Shown: positions 18,604 through 26,802 of the stretch, piece after piece
Numbering within the stretch: the stretch's first letter is position 1
Layout: each line of letters begins with the position of its first letter
From: Streptomyces sp. BK340
Lineage (GTDB): Bacteria; Actinomycetota; Actinomycetes; Streptomycetales; Streptomycetaceae
Assembly: GCF_007827595.1 (NCBI RefSeq)
Contig: NZ_VISR01000023.1
Location: 119,723-183,722 of the forward strand
Direction: 5' to 3'
DNA length: 64,000 bases
Position numbers and translations under genes: made by a program
Notes under the pieces: generated by a model
The model's database searches: none
What the model was told of the DNA's origin: nothing
The model's input: the letters and a program-made list of their open reading frames with translations, nothing else

Positions 18604-19148
18604 AGTCGCTCCTCTGGAGACACCTGAGACTTGCCGCCGCCCATCATGCCAATCGCCGACCAGCAGACTGCGGGGTACCACAGAGCTCGCGCGCATCACT
18701 CAGTGCAAGCCCCGTCTGGGCTCGGCCGCGAATACGCCGCGGTGCCGGGGTGCCAGGGCCGGCCGGGTCCGCGGTCGGCAGGAGTGGGCACGTGTAGGAG
18801 CCGGGCGGGCCGGGGCACCTTGGTGAAGCGGCTGGTGTGACAGGTTCCGGTGACCTCGCCGGATCGCGAGCGGCGCGGCGAGCCGGTTCAGGTCCGGCAG
18901 CGCGGGCAGGGGTGGTGCTCGACGTGGTCCGCGGCGCCGGGTCGCGGTCGGCCGCTCTGGCGATGACGTTCAAGCTGATCGAGTCCGCCCAGGAACGCTG
19001 GCGCGCGGTCAATGCGCCGCACCTGGTCGCCCTCGTGCGAGCCGGAGCCCGCTTCAAGCGTGGCGTCCTCGTCGAACGGGAGGACGCCAGCGCGGCCTGA
19101 GCCGCGTCCCGATCGCGGGATTCGACAGCCGCACGTTCACGCCCGGCT
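18604..19148. other. Gap with an IS256 relic
   Basis: Holds the transposase tail at 18945-19100; the rest has no supported feature. Confidence 0.4.
18945..19100 (+). pseudogene. IS256-family (Mutator) transposase C-terminal remnant
   Basis: The frame reads ALAMTFKLIESAQERWRAVN then APHLVALVRAGARFKRGVLV, ending at a TGA at 19098-19100. This is the diagnostic C-terminus of actinobacterial IS256 transposases; upstream catalytic parts are missing. Confidence 0.75.
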
Positions 19149-20093
19149 TCACACCGAGGGTGTACCTCGTCCGAGCAGCTTGCTGAGCTCGTGGGCCAGG
19201 GCGACCGAGGCGTCGATCTCGACCTTGCGGATGGACACGCTCTCCACGAGGAAGCCGAACGGCATGCCGAGCTTGCGGCAGAAGGCGATCAGGTCCCGGG
19301 CGTTCGCCAAGCAGTGCTGGTACGACTCGGCCAGGGTGTCGTCCGCATGGCGCAGGGAGTTCTCCAGCCAGCGCGGGACGTCGACGCCGAGCCATTGGAG
19401 GAACGCCAGCGTCTTCACCGAGCCGCACACCGAGAGCGTGAACAGGACGGGCCTCGGTTCGAGGTCCCGCTCGCGGCAGGCGTAGTAGTAGTCGGAGACC
19501 ATGCTTTTCGCCGCGTCGGCGCTGTAGATGACCTGCGAGATGAAGTACGCGCATCCGGCCACCTGCTTGGCGACGAGCCGCAGATGCTCCTCGGGGCGTT
19601 CGGTGATGGCCACGGCACCGAGCAGCAGGTCTGGGCGGACATCGCGGCGCAGGTCCTGCGCCTCGGACAGGCCGGTCCGCACCGCCTTCCCCTTCGAGGA
19701 CGCGCCGACGAAGACGCCGAGCAGCCGGTCGGCGTCGGCCGTCCGCAGCCAGGTCCGAAGCTCCGTCCGGGAGTACTTGCCGACGCACCGGTAGACGACC
19801 ACCGGGCGGTTCCACTTGCCGAGATAGTCCGCGTGGTACACGGCAGGGTCGATGGTCGGCAGGTACGGAAACGGCCGCTGCGCCGGATTACGGTCGCTCT
19901 CATCGTCGATGTCGTACAGCGCCAGACCGTCGACATCGAGGGACTCCAACCGTGCCAGGGTGGCTGCGGTGATCTCCCGGATCCGCTCGGGAGTGTTGCT
20001 CAGGCGGGGCGGCGTGATGCCGAACAACAGGACACCGCTGTCGGCATCGGCCACCCGGCTTCGGAGATCTGTGCCGTCGCTCTGGTTCGCCAT
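19149..20093 (-). CDS. Methylenetetrahydrofolate reductase-like protein
   Basis: 314 aa from ATG 20093 (MANQSDGTDLRSRV). An FAD-linked TIM-barrel reductase pattern: FGITPPRLSNTPERI, LESLDVDGLALYDIDDES, FVGASSK, LGAVAITERPEEHLRLVAKQ and ACRERDLEPRPVLFTLS. It is of normal length but diverged from canonical MetF, so the substrate may not be 5,10-methylene-THF. There is no adjacent methionine gene. Monocistronic. Confidence 0.7.
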   Translation of the reverse strand: MANQSDGTDLRSRVADADSGVLLFGITPPRLSNTPERIREITAATLARLESLDVDGLALYDIDDESDRNPAQRPFPYLPTIDPAVYHADYLGKWNRPVVVYRCVGKYSRTELRTWLRTADADRLLGVFVGASSKGKAVRTGLSEAQDLRRDVRPDLLLGAVAITERPEEHLRLVAKQVAGCAYFISQVIYSADAAKSMVSDYYYACRERDLEPRPVLFTLSVCGSVKTLAFLQWLGVDVPRWLENSLRHADDTLAESYQHCLANARDLIAFCRKLGMPFGFLVESVSIRKVEIDASVALAHELSKLLGRGTPSV

Positions 20094-20440
20094 GACGCGG
20101 AAGTTAGCAGCTCATCCGCCATGCGGCAGGCGAACACCACCCTGTGAGACGGGACTCGGTTCTGAACCAACTGACGTCCGGCCGCGCGGACCAGATCCAC
20201 AGAATTTGACAATTGCTCACAAGGGAGAGGCATTCACGAGACGGCCAGACCGGAACCGGGCTACCGCCATCCACTGGTCGACTGTTCCCCGAGGCCGTAT
20301 TCGGTCACGCGGCGAGGGAGAGGTCGAGGCGGGCAAGGTGGCTGACGCGGGTGCAGTCCAGCGAACCGCCAGTCCCGCCGGGCACGGAATAAGCCAGCAG
20401 GATCGATGGCAGGCGCAAACCGACACGCGCCGAGGTGGCG
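20094..20440. other. Gene-free stretch
   Basis: 347 bp upstream of the MTHFR-like gene and downstream of a convergently placed small gene. TTGACA at 20206-20211 is the only promoter-like element noted and has no good -10. Confidence 0.35.
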
Positions 20441-20599
20441 TCAGGCGGGCTGCGGGGCGGGCGTTGCCGGAACGGCCGCGACCTTGCGGGTCACGCGCAT
20501 TATCAGCAGGCCGTTGACCACCATCAGTGTCGCGGTCAGGCCGAGGATGAAAAGGATGAAGGCGGCGGCCAGGAGGGTGTTGATCTTCTTCAGCGACAT
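20441..20599 (-). CDS. Small single-pass membrane protein (52 aa)
   Basis: Starts at ATG 20599 with AGGGAG 7 nt upstream. MSLKKINTLLAAAFILFILG then a second hydrophobic stretch (LMVVNGLLIM) and a Pro/Ala tail. It lies 71 bp downstream of the DUF1772 gene in the same direction, so is probably co-transcribed and under the same TetR control. Function unknown. Confidence 0.65.
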   Translation of the reverse strand: MSLKKINTLLAAAFILFILGLTATLMVVNGLLIMRVTRKVAAVPATPAPQPA

Positions 20600-20670
20600 T
20601 GCTCTTCTCCCTGCGAGTCTTCGCCGGCTCGGTGAGCTTCGTGGAGCCGGCTGAGTCGAGTGGGGACTGA

Positions 20671-21117
20671 TCAGACGAGGGCGGCGACCAGCAGGGCGAA
20701 GGCGGCGATGATGACGGCGACGCGGACGTAGTGGTAGCGGTCCCAGCGGTTCATCTGCTCCTTCCAGTCGTCGGGTCGGTTGTCGGGGGTCCAGTTCTTG
20801 TTCCGGTTGTTGATCGGGACGAGCAGCAGGATCGACATGATCACGCTGACGACCAGCAGCGCGGCGGCGGTGACGACGAGGCCGGTGCCGTGGTGGTGCC
20901 GTCCGGCGACGGCCCAGATGCCGGCGAGGACGAGTGAGCCGACGTACCAGAACGGCATCACGGCGCCGAGCATCCGGCCCCCGTGGGCGTGGGCCAGCTG
21001 GTTGCTGTCCTCCGGGAGGGCGTTGAAGATCGGGTTCATGACGAAGGCGACGGAGAACTCCACTCCCACCATCAGGCCGACGACCACGGTGGTGATGACC
21101 TCGAGTGCGCTGAGCAT
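20671..21117 (-). CDS. DUF1772 (anthrone oxygenase-like) membrane protein
   Basis: 148 aa with four predicted helices: N-terminal TTVVVGLMVGVEFSVAFVMN, a central SLVLAGIWAVA, LVVTAAALLVVSVIMSILLL and a C-terminal VAVIIAAFALLVAALV. The PINNRNKNW segment between helices is typical of DUF1772. Some relatives are annotated as anthrone oxygenases, but no activity is shown for this type. Divergent from a TetR gene across two shared palindromes, so probably repressed by it. Confidence 0.85.
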   Translation of the reverse strand: MLSALEVITTVVVGLMVGVEFSVAFVMNPIFNALPEDSNQLAHAHGGRMLGAVMPFWYVGSLVLAGIWAVAGRHHHGTGLVVTAAALLVVSVIMSILLLVPINNRNKNWTPDNRPDDWKEQMNRWDRYHYVRVAVIIAAFALLVAALV

Positions 21118-21134
21118 GTTGCCCCTCCAGAAAT

Positions 21135-21199
21135 CTAGCGCTGCTAGCTGATATGGGCAACGCTAGTACTACTGCCGCTTGCATGTCTAGCGATGCTAG
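21135..21199. promoter_or_regulatory. Two copies of palindromic TetR operator
   Basis: CTAGCGCTGCTAG at 21135-21147 and CTAGCGATGCTAG at 21187-21199, both of form CTAGC-N3-GCTAG, with 52 bp between their starts. A further GCTAG half-site lies at 21162-21166. One lies just before the DUF1772 start and one just before the TetR start, fitting divergent autoregulation. Confidence 0.75.
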
Positions 21200-21209
21200 G
21201 ATTCCAGTT

Positions 21210-21788
21210 ATGTCGGTACATGAACGCAAGGCACGCGAACGGGCGGTCCGTGAGCGCCTCATCGTGGCCACGGCCCGTGAACTCGCCGAGCAGCAGGGCT
21301 GGGACGCGGTCACCACGCGCCGGCTGGCGGAGCGCATCGAGTACAGCCAGCCCGTCCTCTACAGCCACTTCCGCGGCAAGCGGGAGATCATCGGCGCCGT
21401 CGCCCTGGAGGGCGCGGCCGAGATGGCCGCGGCGGTGCGGGCCGCGACCTCCGCCGCGGACAACCCGCGCGCCCGGGTCGTCGCCCTCGCGCGCGCCTAT
21501 CTCGATTTCGCCGCGCGCAACTCGGCGGTCTACGACGCCTTGTTCCAGCTCGACGGCGGCCTGGTGTACGCGCAGGAGGACACCCCGGAGCCGCTGAAGG
21601 ACGCCTTCGCCGCGTTGATGGAGAGCCTCGGCGAGGTTGCCGGGGAAGGCGTCGACCCGGGACTGTTCACCGAGGTGTTCTGGGCGTGCTTGCACGGCAT
21701 CGCGACCCTGACCCGGGCGGGACGGCTGCCGCCGGAGTACGCCGAGCAGAGGGTGCAACTCCTCGTGGACCGACTCGCTGTGCTCTGA
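21210..21788 (+). CDS. TetR-family regulator of the divergent DUF1772 operon
   Basis: 192 aa from ATG 21210. The DNA-binding domain is at residues ~14-60 (ERLIVATARELAEQQGWDAV, RRLAERIEYSQPVLYSHFRG); the C-terminal TetR_C-like part has YDALFQLDGGLVY. The start lies 10 bp from one operator palindrome. Likely a local repressor sensing a small hydrophobic ligand; the ligand is not inferable. Confidence 0.85.
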   Translation: MSVHERKARERAVRERLIVATARELAEQQGWDAVTTRRLAERIEYSQPVLYSHFRGKREIIGAVALEGAAEMAAAVRAATSAADNPRARVVALARAYLDFAARNSAVYDALFQLDGGLVYAQEDTPEPLKDAFAALMESLGEVAGEGVDPGLFTEVFWACLHGIATLTRAGRLPPEYAEQRVQLLVDRLAVL

Positions 21789-21954
21789 CACACCATCCCG
21801 CCGGACACCCGGCCGGGGACCCCGGACCCCGCCGCAGCCTGCCTACGGCAACGCTTCGCGGCACTCGCATCCGCACGGCGCAGCCGCAGCTCGCCGGGCC
21901 CCGCACCCCACGGGCACCGGCCCCGCAAGCCGCGATGTACACCATCTGCCGCGC

Positions 21955-22146
21955 AGGCATTACACCTGGACGCTGGACGTGCTCGACGGCCAGATCCAGA
22001 CCATCCGGTCCGTGGTCAACCCCGACAAGCTCGGGCGCATGGGTCCGGTGGCGGACGCCTGGGCGATCGCCCGCGAGGCGAACCGGGCCCGCCGGTCCGC
22101 GGACCGACCCGGATGCCGACGGACTCGCCAGCGCCCGGCCCGGTGA
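21955..22146 (+). pseudogene. 3' remnant of a SigJ-type ECF sigma factor
   Basis: The frame reads YTWTLDVLDGQIQTIRSVVN then PDKLGRMGPVADAWAIAREA to a TGA at 22144. The DGxIxxIRxVxNPDKLxHLGPV block is the hallmark of the SnoaL-like C-terminus of ECF41/SigJ factors. The sigma-2 and sigma-4 regions are missing. Confidence 0.7.
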
Positions 22147-22205
22147 CGGCGAGTCCCGGCCGGGTGAAGTCGAGTCCCGGCCGCGTGACGGCGAGTTCCG
22201 GCTGT
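22143..22205 (+). repeat. Three tandem 21-bp repeats
   Basis: Units begin at 22143, 22164 and 22185 (GTGACGGCGAGTCCCGGCC and two variants). It starts at the stop codon of the sigma-factor relic. Confidence 0.75.
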
Positions 22206-22518
22206 ACCTCGGCGAGGTCATGAGCTCCCGCACCGCCCTCGACCGCCACACGCCGCGTCGGGGTCGGACCGGCCGGGGCCAGCCAGTATCCGCCGGGGCC
22301 CGGAAATCCGACATCGGGGGCCGAACCTCGGCGGATTTCCGACGAGCGCAGCAGACGGGAAACCGGGGACGGCCGAGGGAATGGCCGAGGCGACGGTCGA
22401 GAGAGGCCCGGGGAAGGCCGGGGAGGGCCGAGTAAGCGTCTGGTAAGGCACCGTGAGAAAGCCGTGGCGTACGGAACCCGCCATGTCCGGGCCCCCTCTG
22501 GAGGAGTGACGCCGTACG

Positions 22519-23826
22519 GTGCCCGGGTCCTCGGCCGTCCCGCCGGAGGCGGGCGGAGGGGAAGGACGGAAGTTGCGGAACCGGGAGACGGCGGGAGCCG
22601 TATCCAGGGACGGAGCGCGCATCGGCCGGATCGGGCGCTCCCCGGTGCGGTGGCACAACGCGCTGCTGGCCCTGTGGACGGCCGTCTGGTTCGTCGTGGC
22701 CGAGCGCCATGGGGCCGTGTCCTGGCACTATCTGAGAACCGGTCAGCAACTGCTGTTCCGTCAGATCCCGGGCGGTGGCCTCGCGCTGTACGCCAACCAC
22801 CCCGAGCTGCAGATCGGCCCGGTCAGCTTCCTGGTCGCCGCGCTGTTCGAACCGTTCCCGATCGAGGTGGGCGAGAAGCTCGCCGATGCCTTCATGTCGG
22901 GCCTGGGCCTGTACATCCTGGTACTGGTCGGCCGTGCCGCCGCCGACCACTACCGCGGCTCCGGGCTCAACCACAAGCGCCTCCAGCAGCGGGTACTGGT
23001 CGCCGGGGCGGCCTTCATCCCGATGTGGGTCGAGGTCTCGGTGCGTTTCGCGCATCTCGACGACGTCCTGGCACTGTTCTTCACCACGCTGGCCGTACGG
23101 GCGCTGGTCCGCGGCAACACGACCTGGGTCGGTGTCCTGCTGGCGCTGGCGGTCGACTCCAAACCCTGGGCGGTCGGCTTCCTGCCCCTCCTCCTGGCGC
23201 TGCCGCGCCCCGCGCGGCCGCGCTCCGCCGCCTGGGCGGTCGGTCTGGTGGCCGTGGCCTGGCTGCCCTTCTACCTCACCCACATGGAGACCCTGGCCGC
23301 GGCCCGCTTCGCCATTCCCAACCAGCCGGCGTCGTCCTTGCGCTGGTTCGGCGTGCACGCTGCCGCCACCCCTTGGTGGGACCGCCCCGCCCAGATGGCC
23401 CTGGGTATCGCCCTGGGCGCGCTGGCCGTCCGCCGGCACCGCTGGACGGCGGTCGTGATGCTCGCCGCCGACGCCCGGATCGTCCTGGACCCGAGCGTGT
23501 ACACGTACTACAACGCCTCGGTCCTCCTCGGCACCCTGATCTGGGACTCGATCGGCCAGCGCCGTCTGGTCCCCTGGGTCAGCTGGGTCGCCCTCATCTC
23601 CCTGTACGGCAGCGCCCTGCTGGTCCCCTCCGACTCGGCACGGGGCTTCATCCGCCTCGCCTTCGCGGTCGGCTCCGCCGCGTACGTCCTGTGGTGGCCC
23701 CAGCGCTCACCCCGGGGCGGACGCAGCGGCCGGCGGGCACAGAGCCGACCGCCGCGTCCGTCGGAGGCGGACGCCGTGGAAGTGCCGCACCGGAGAGCCG
23801 AAACACCCCGCATGGAGACAACTTAG
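22519..23826 (+). CDS. Multi-spanning membrane protein (GT-C glycosyltransferase-like)
   Basis: 435 aa from GTG 22519 (start uncertain; the first ~45 residues are hydrophilic). About ten hydrophobic segments, including NALLALWTAVWFVVAERHG, YILVLVGRAAADHY, AFIPMWVEVSVRFAHLDDVL, WVGVLLALAVDSKPWAVGFL and LISLYGSALLV, and a hydrophilic Arg/Pro-rich tail. The HLDDVLALFF and DSKPWA motifs recall polyprenyl-phosphate-mannose-dependent transferases. A specific acceptor cannot be named. Confidence 0.7.
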   Translation: MPGSSAVPPEAGGGEGRKLRNRETAGAVSRDGARIGRIGRSPVRWHNALLALWTAVWFVVAERHGAVSWHYLRTGQQLLFRQIPGGGLALYANHPELQIGPVSFLVAALFEPFPIEVGEKLADAFMSGLGLYILVLVGRAAADHYRGSGLNHKRLQQRVLVAGAAFIPMWVEVSVRFAHLDDVLALFFTTLAVRALVRGNTTWVGVLLALAVDSKPWAVGFLPLLLALPRPARPRSAAWAVGLVAVAWLPFYLTHMETLAAARFAIPNQPASSLRWFGVHAAATPWWDRPAQMALGIALGALAVRRHRWTAVVMLAADARIVLDPSVYTYYNASVLLGTLIWDSIGQRRLVPWVSWVALISLYGSALLVPSDSARGFIRLAFAVGSAAYVLWWPQRSPRGGRSGRRAQSRPPRPSEADAVEVPHRRAETPRMETT

Positions 23827-23853
23827 GGTGATGTTGCGATTACTCTTTGCGCC

Positions 23854-24291
23854 GTGAGGGTCTGCCCGGATCACCCCAGCAGCCGCTCGGCGTTGCGCGC
23901 CGTGGCGGCCGTCGCGATGCTCCTGACCGCCCTGATGCACCTGCTGGCCTGCACCCACGGACCCGCGTCGCCGGCCTCGGCGCGGTCGGACACCGTCCCG
24001 GCCGTCCGCGCGGCCCTCGCTCAGGCCGGCGCCCCCGCGGCGGATCCCGGCTTGCGGCCGTCGGACCCGGACCACGACCACGAATCACACTGCTGCGGCG
24101 GAGACGAACCGACGATCCAGGCACCGCGGGACGCGGCCCGGGCCCTGCAGACGCTCCACGAGGCGCCGCCGCTCACGACGGCCGTCTCCCGCCCGGCGTG
24201 CCCGGTGCCGTCCACGCAGCCTCCGGCCACCGGGACGGCCGACTTCTCCCTGGGACCCTCACCGGCTCGCCTGGGCGTGTGGCGGACCTGA
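23854..24291 (+). CDS. Small His/Cys-rich secreted protein, possibly metal-binding
   Basis: 145 aa from GTG 23854, 27 bp after the preceding gene. The N-terminal hydrophobic segment (LRAVAAVAMLLTALMHLLA) precedes a flexible tail with DPDHDHESHCCGGDEP, a plausible metal ligand cluster. It resembles the short actinobacterial proteins found near copper genes (DUF6153-like), though the family is not certain. Its neighbours are an exporter and a UPF0718 permease. Confidence 0.55.
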   Translation: MRVCPDHPSSRSALRAVAAVAMLLTALMHLLACTHGPASPASARSDTVPAVRAALAQAGAPAADPGLRPSDPDHDHESHCCGGDEPTIQAPRDAARALQTLHEAPPLTTAVSRPACPVPSTQPPATGTADFSLGPSPARLGVWRT

Positions 24292-24406
24292 TCGCCCCTC
24301 GGCCACGCCCGACTCCCCCGCTGGTGCGGGCGTGGCCGCCGATCACCGTCCTCCCCCTACCCACGGCCGGTGGCCGCACGCGGCCCGGCCGCAGGAGAAG
24401 CACGCC

Positions 24407-25489
24407 ATGAACGACCCCACCAGCAGTCTCCCCGGACTCGTCGGGGACACCCCGGTCCTGTGGATCGGCGAGCCCTTCACCGCCGCCGGACGCGGTTTCT
24501 GGGCCAAGCTCGAAGGACACAACCCCGGCGGCATCAAGGACCGCGCCGCCCTGTACATGGTGCACGCGGCCCGCGGACGCGGAGAACTGCGGCCCGGCGC
24601 ACGGATCGTGGAGTCCACCTCCGGCACCCTCGGCCTCGGCCTGGCCCTGGCCGGCGCCACCTTCGGACATCCCGTCACGGTGGTCACGGACACCGGCACG
24701 GAGCCCCTGATGACCGGCCTCCTCACCGCCCACGGGGCCGAGGTCGAGGTGGTCGGGGCCCCGCATCCCACCGGCGGCTGGCAGCAGGCCCGGCGGGACC
24801 GTGTCGCCGAACTGCTGGCCGCGCACCCCGGCGCGTGGTGCCCGGACCAGTACAACAACCCCGACAACGTCGCCGCCTACGCCTCGATCGCCCGTGAACT
24901 GGCCGACCGGCTGGGCCGTGTCGACGTCCTCGTGGTCTCCGTCGGCACCGGCGGGCACTCGGCCGGCATCGCCTCCGTGCTGCGCCGTCACTCCCCCGGG
25001 CTGCGTGTCGTCGGCGTCGACGCGACCGGCTCGACGATCTTCGGGCAGCCCGCAGCGCCACGCCTGATGCGCGGCCTGGGCAGCAGCATCCATCCGCGCA
25101 ACGTCGCCTACGGCCTCTTCGACGAGGTCCACTGGGTCGCCGCCCCGGAAGCGGTGTGGGCCGCCCGCCGACTGGCCCGCGACCACTACGCGACCGGCGG
25201 CTGGAGCGTCGGCGCCGTCGCCCTCGTCGCACGCTGGCTGGCCCGCGCCCGGCCGGCCGGCGAGCGCATCGTCGCCGTCTTCCCCGACGGCCCGCAGCGC
25301 TACGTCGGCACGGTCTACGACGACGCCTACTGCCATGCGCACGACCTGATCGGCCGTCCTCCCGCCGACGATCCCGAGGAGATCGCCCATCCCGGCGTAC
25401 GGGCCGTCACCCGCTGGACCCGCTGCACCCGGGTGGTCGACCCGCTCGCCACCGGCGACGCCCCGCGACCGGCCGGCGTCACCCGATGA
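24407..25489 (+). CDS. PLP-dependent cysteine synthase-like enzyme
   Basis: 360 aa from ATG 24407 with AGGAG ~8 nt upstream. PLP lysine in HNPGGIKDRAALYMV (residues ~39-53), substrate loop VESTSGTLGLGLALAG and phosphate-binding VGTGGHSAGIASVL: the fold-type II cysteine synthase/cystathionine beta-synthase family. Its stop overlaps the next start (ATGA), so it is translationally coupled to an MFS exporter. This suggests it makes a small amino-acid-derived compound that is then exported, or a sulfur-metabolism role in metal stress. The product is unknown. Confidence 0.8.
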   Translation: MNDPTSSLPGLVGDTPVLWIGEPFTAAGRGFWAKLEGHNPGGIKDRAALYMVHAARGRGELRPGARIVESTSGTLGLGLALAGATFGHPVTVVTDTGTEPLMTGLLTAHGAEVEVVGAPHPTGGWQQARRDRVAELLAAHPGAWCPDQYNNPDNVAAYASIARELADRLGRVDVLVVSVGTGGHSAGIASVLRRHSPGLRVVGVDATGSTIFGQPAAPRLMRGLGSSIHPRNVAYGLFDEVHWVAAPEAVWAARRLARDHYATGGWSVGAVALVARWLARARPAGERIVAVFPDGPQRYVGTVYDDAYCHAHDLIGRPPADDPEEIAHPGVRAVTRWTRCTRVVDPLATGDAPRPAGVTR

Positions 25490-26745
25490 GGCAGCTGTGG
25501 CGGCAGACCCGCTCCTTCCCGCCCGCCGTAAGGCTGCTGATGGCCAACCAGTTCGGCATCAACCTCGCCTTCTACATGCTCATGCCCTACCTGGCCGCCC
25601 ATCTCTCCGGCCGACTGGGCCTGGCCGCCTGGGCGGTCGGTCTGGTGCTCGGCGTGCGCAACTTCTCCCAGCAGGGCATGTTCCTGATCGGCGGCACCCT
25701 CGCCGACCGCTTCGGCTACAAGGCGCCGATCATGACCGGGTGTCTCCTGCGCACCCTGGGCTTCGGCCTGCTCGGCTGGGTCGACAGCCTGCCCGCCCTG
25801 GTCGCCGCCTCCGCGGCCACGGGCTTCGCCGGCGCCCTGTTCAATCCGGCGGTGCGTGCCTGTCTCGCCGTCGAGGCGGGTGAGCGCCGCGTCGACGCCT
25901 TCGCGACGTTCAACGTCTACTACCAGGCGGGCATGCTGCTCGGGCCGGTGGTCGGACTCGCGCTGCTGGCCGCCGACTTCAGCCTGGTGTGCGCGGTGGC
26001 CGCGGCCGTGTTCTGCGCACTCACCCTGCTGCAGGGGCGGGCCCTGCCCGCCCGCCGCGTCGAGCCGGGCGCCGCCGGGCGGGACCACGTGCTCGCGCAG
26101 TGGCGCACGGTCGTCGCCAACCGGCCGTTCCTGCTCTTCGCCACGGCGATGATCGGCTCGAACGTGCTGACCTTCCAGATCTACCTGGCCCTTCCGCTGA
26201 CCGCGGCCCACGCTCTCGGCTCGCACGGCACGACGCTGACCAGCGGTCTCTTCGTGGTCTCGGCCGCGGTGGCCGTCGTGGGACAGCTGCGTCTGACCGG
26301 CTGGGCGAAGGAGCGGTGGGAGCCCGCCGAGGCGCTGGTGCGGGGGCTGGTCGCCATGGGACTGGCCTTCCTCCCGCTGGCGCTCACCCCGCACGGCTCG
26401 TCGGTCGGGGTGCCCGCCGCGCTGTTCGTGGCCGTGGTGCTGCTCTCGGCGGGAGCGGCGGTGACGTATCCGTTCGAGATGGACACGGTCGTCGCCCTGT
26501 CCGGAGGCCGTCTGGTCGCCACGCACTACGGCCTCTACAGCACCGTCTCCGGTCTGGGCATCACCGTCGGCAACCTCGTCACGGGCACACTGCTGGACTT
26601 CGCCGCACGGCACGACGCGTTCTGGCTCACCTGGGCGGCCCTGACCGGCACCGGACTGGCCTGTGCCGCCGCCGTCAGCGGCCTCGCCCGCGCCGGACAC
26701 CTGGCGCGACGCCTGCCGCGGCCTCTGCCGGCACAGCATGCGTGA
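25486..26745 (+). CDS. MFS transporter coupled to the PLP enzyme
   Basis: 419 aa from ATG 25486, overlapping the previous stop by 4 nt. Twelve-helix MFS pattern; the loop 2-3 signature is GGTLADRFGYKAP. RNFSQQGMFLIGG and QAGMLLGPVVG sit in helices typical of drug or metabolite exporters. It probably exports the product of the PLP enzyme; substrate inferred only from coupling. Confidence 0.85.
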   Translation: MRQLWRQTRSFPPAVRLLMANQFGINLAFYMLMPYLAAHLSGRLGLAAWAVGLVLGVRNFSQQGMFLIGGTLADRFGYKAPIMTGCLLRTLGFGLLGWVDSLPALVAASAATGFAGALFNPAVRACLAVEAGERRVDAFATFNVYYQAGMLLGPVVGLALLAADFSLVCAVAAAVFCALTLLQGRALPARRVEPGAAGRDHVLAQWRTVVANRPFLLFATAMIGSNVLTFQIYLALPLTAAHALGSHGTTLTSGLFVVSAAVAVVGQLRLTGWAKERWEPAEALVRGLVAMGLAFLPLALTPHGSSVGVPAALFVAVVLLSAGAAVTYPFEMDTVVALSGGRLVATHYGLYSTVSGLGITVGNLVTGTLLDFAARHDAFWLTWAALTGTGLACAAAVSGLARAGHLARRLPRPLPAQHA

Positions 26746-26802
26746 CACCACACCCCGATGCAGACTCGACCAAGACAGGCCGCCGCCACGAAAGGTGCGC
26801 AC

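Larger units (their letters stand above)
21789..22518. other. Gap holding a sigma-factor relic and a 21-bp repeat
   Basis: Frames crossing this 730-bp region lack ribosome-binding sites. Contents supported are the SigJ-like 3' relic (21955-22146) and the 21-bp repeat (22143-22205). Confidence 0.45.

Noticed and set aside
18837..18944. Upstream part of the 87-codon frame as a small gene
   Set aside because: Only the IS256 tail is homologous; the first part is low-complexity Ala/Gly without a ribosome-binding site.
21667..23439. 590-codon minus-strand frame
   Set aside because: Shadow of TetR and the membrane-protein gene; low-complexity sequence.
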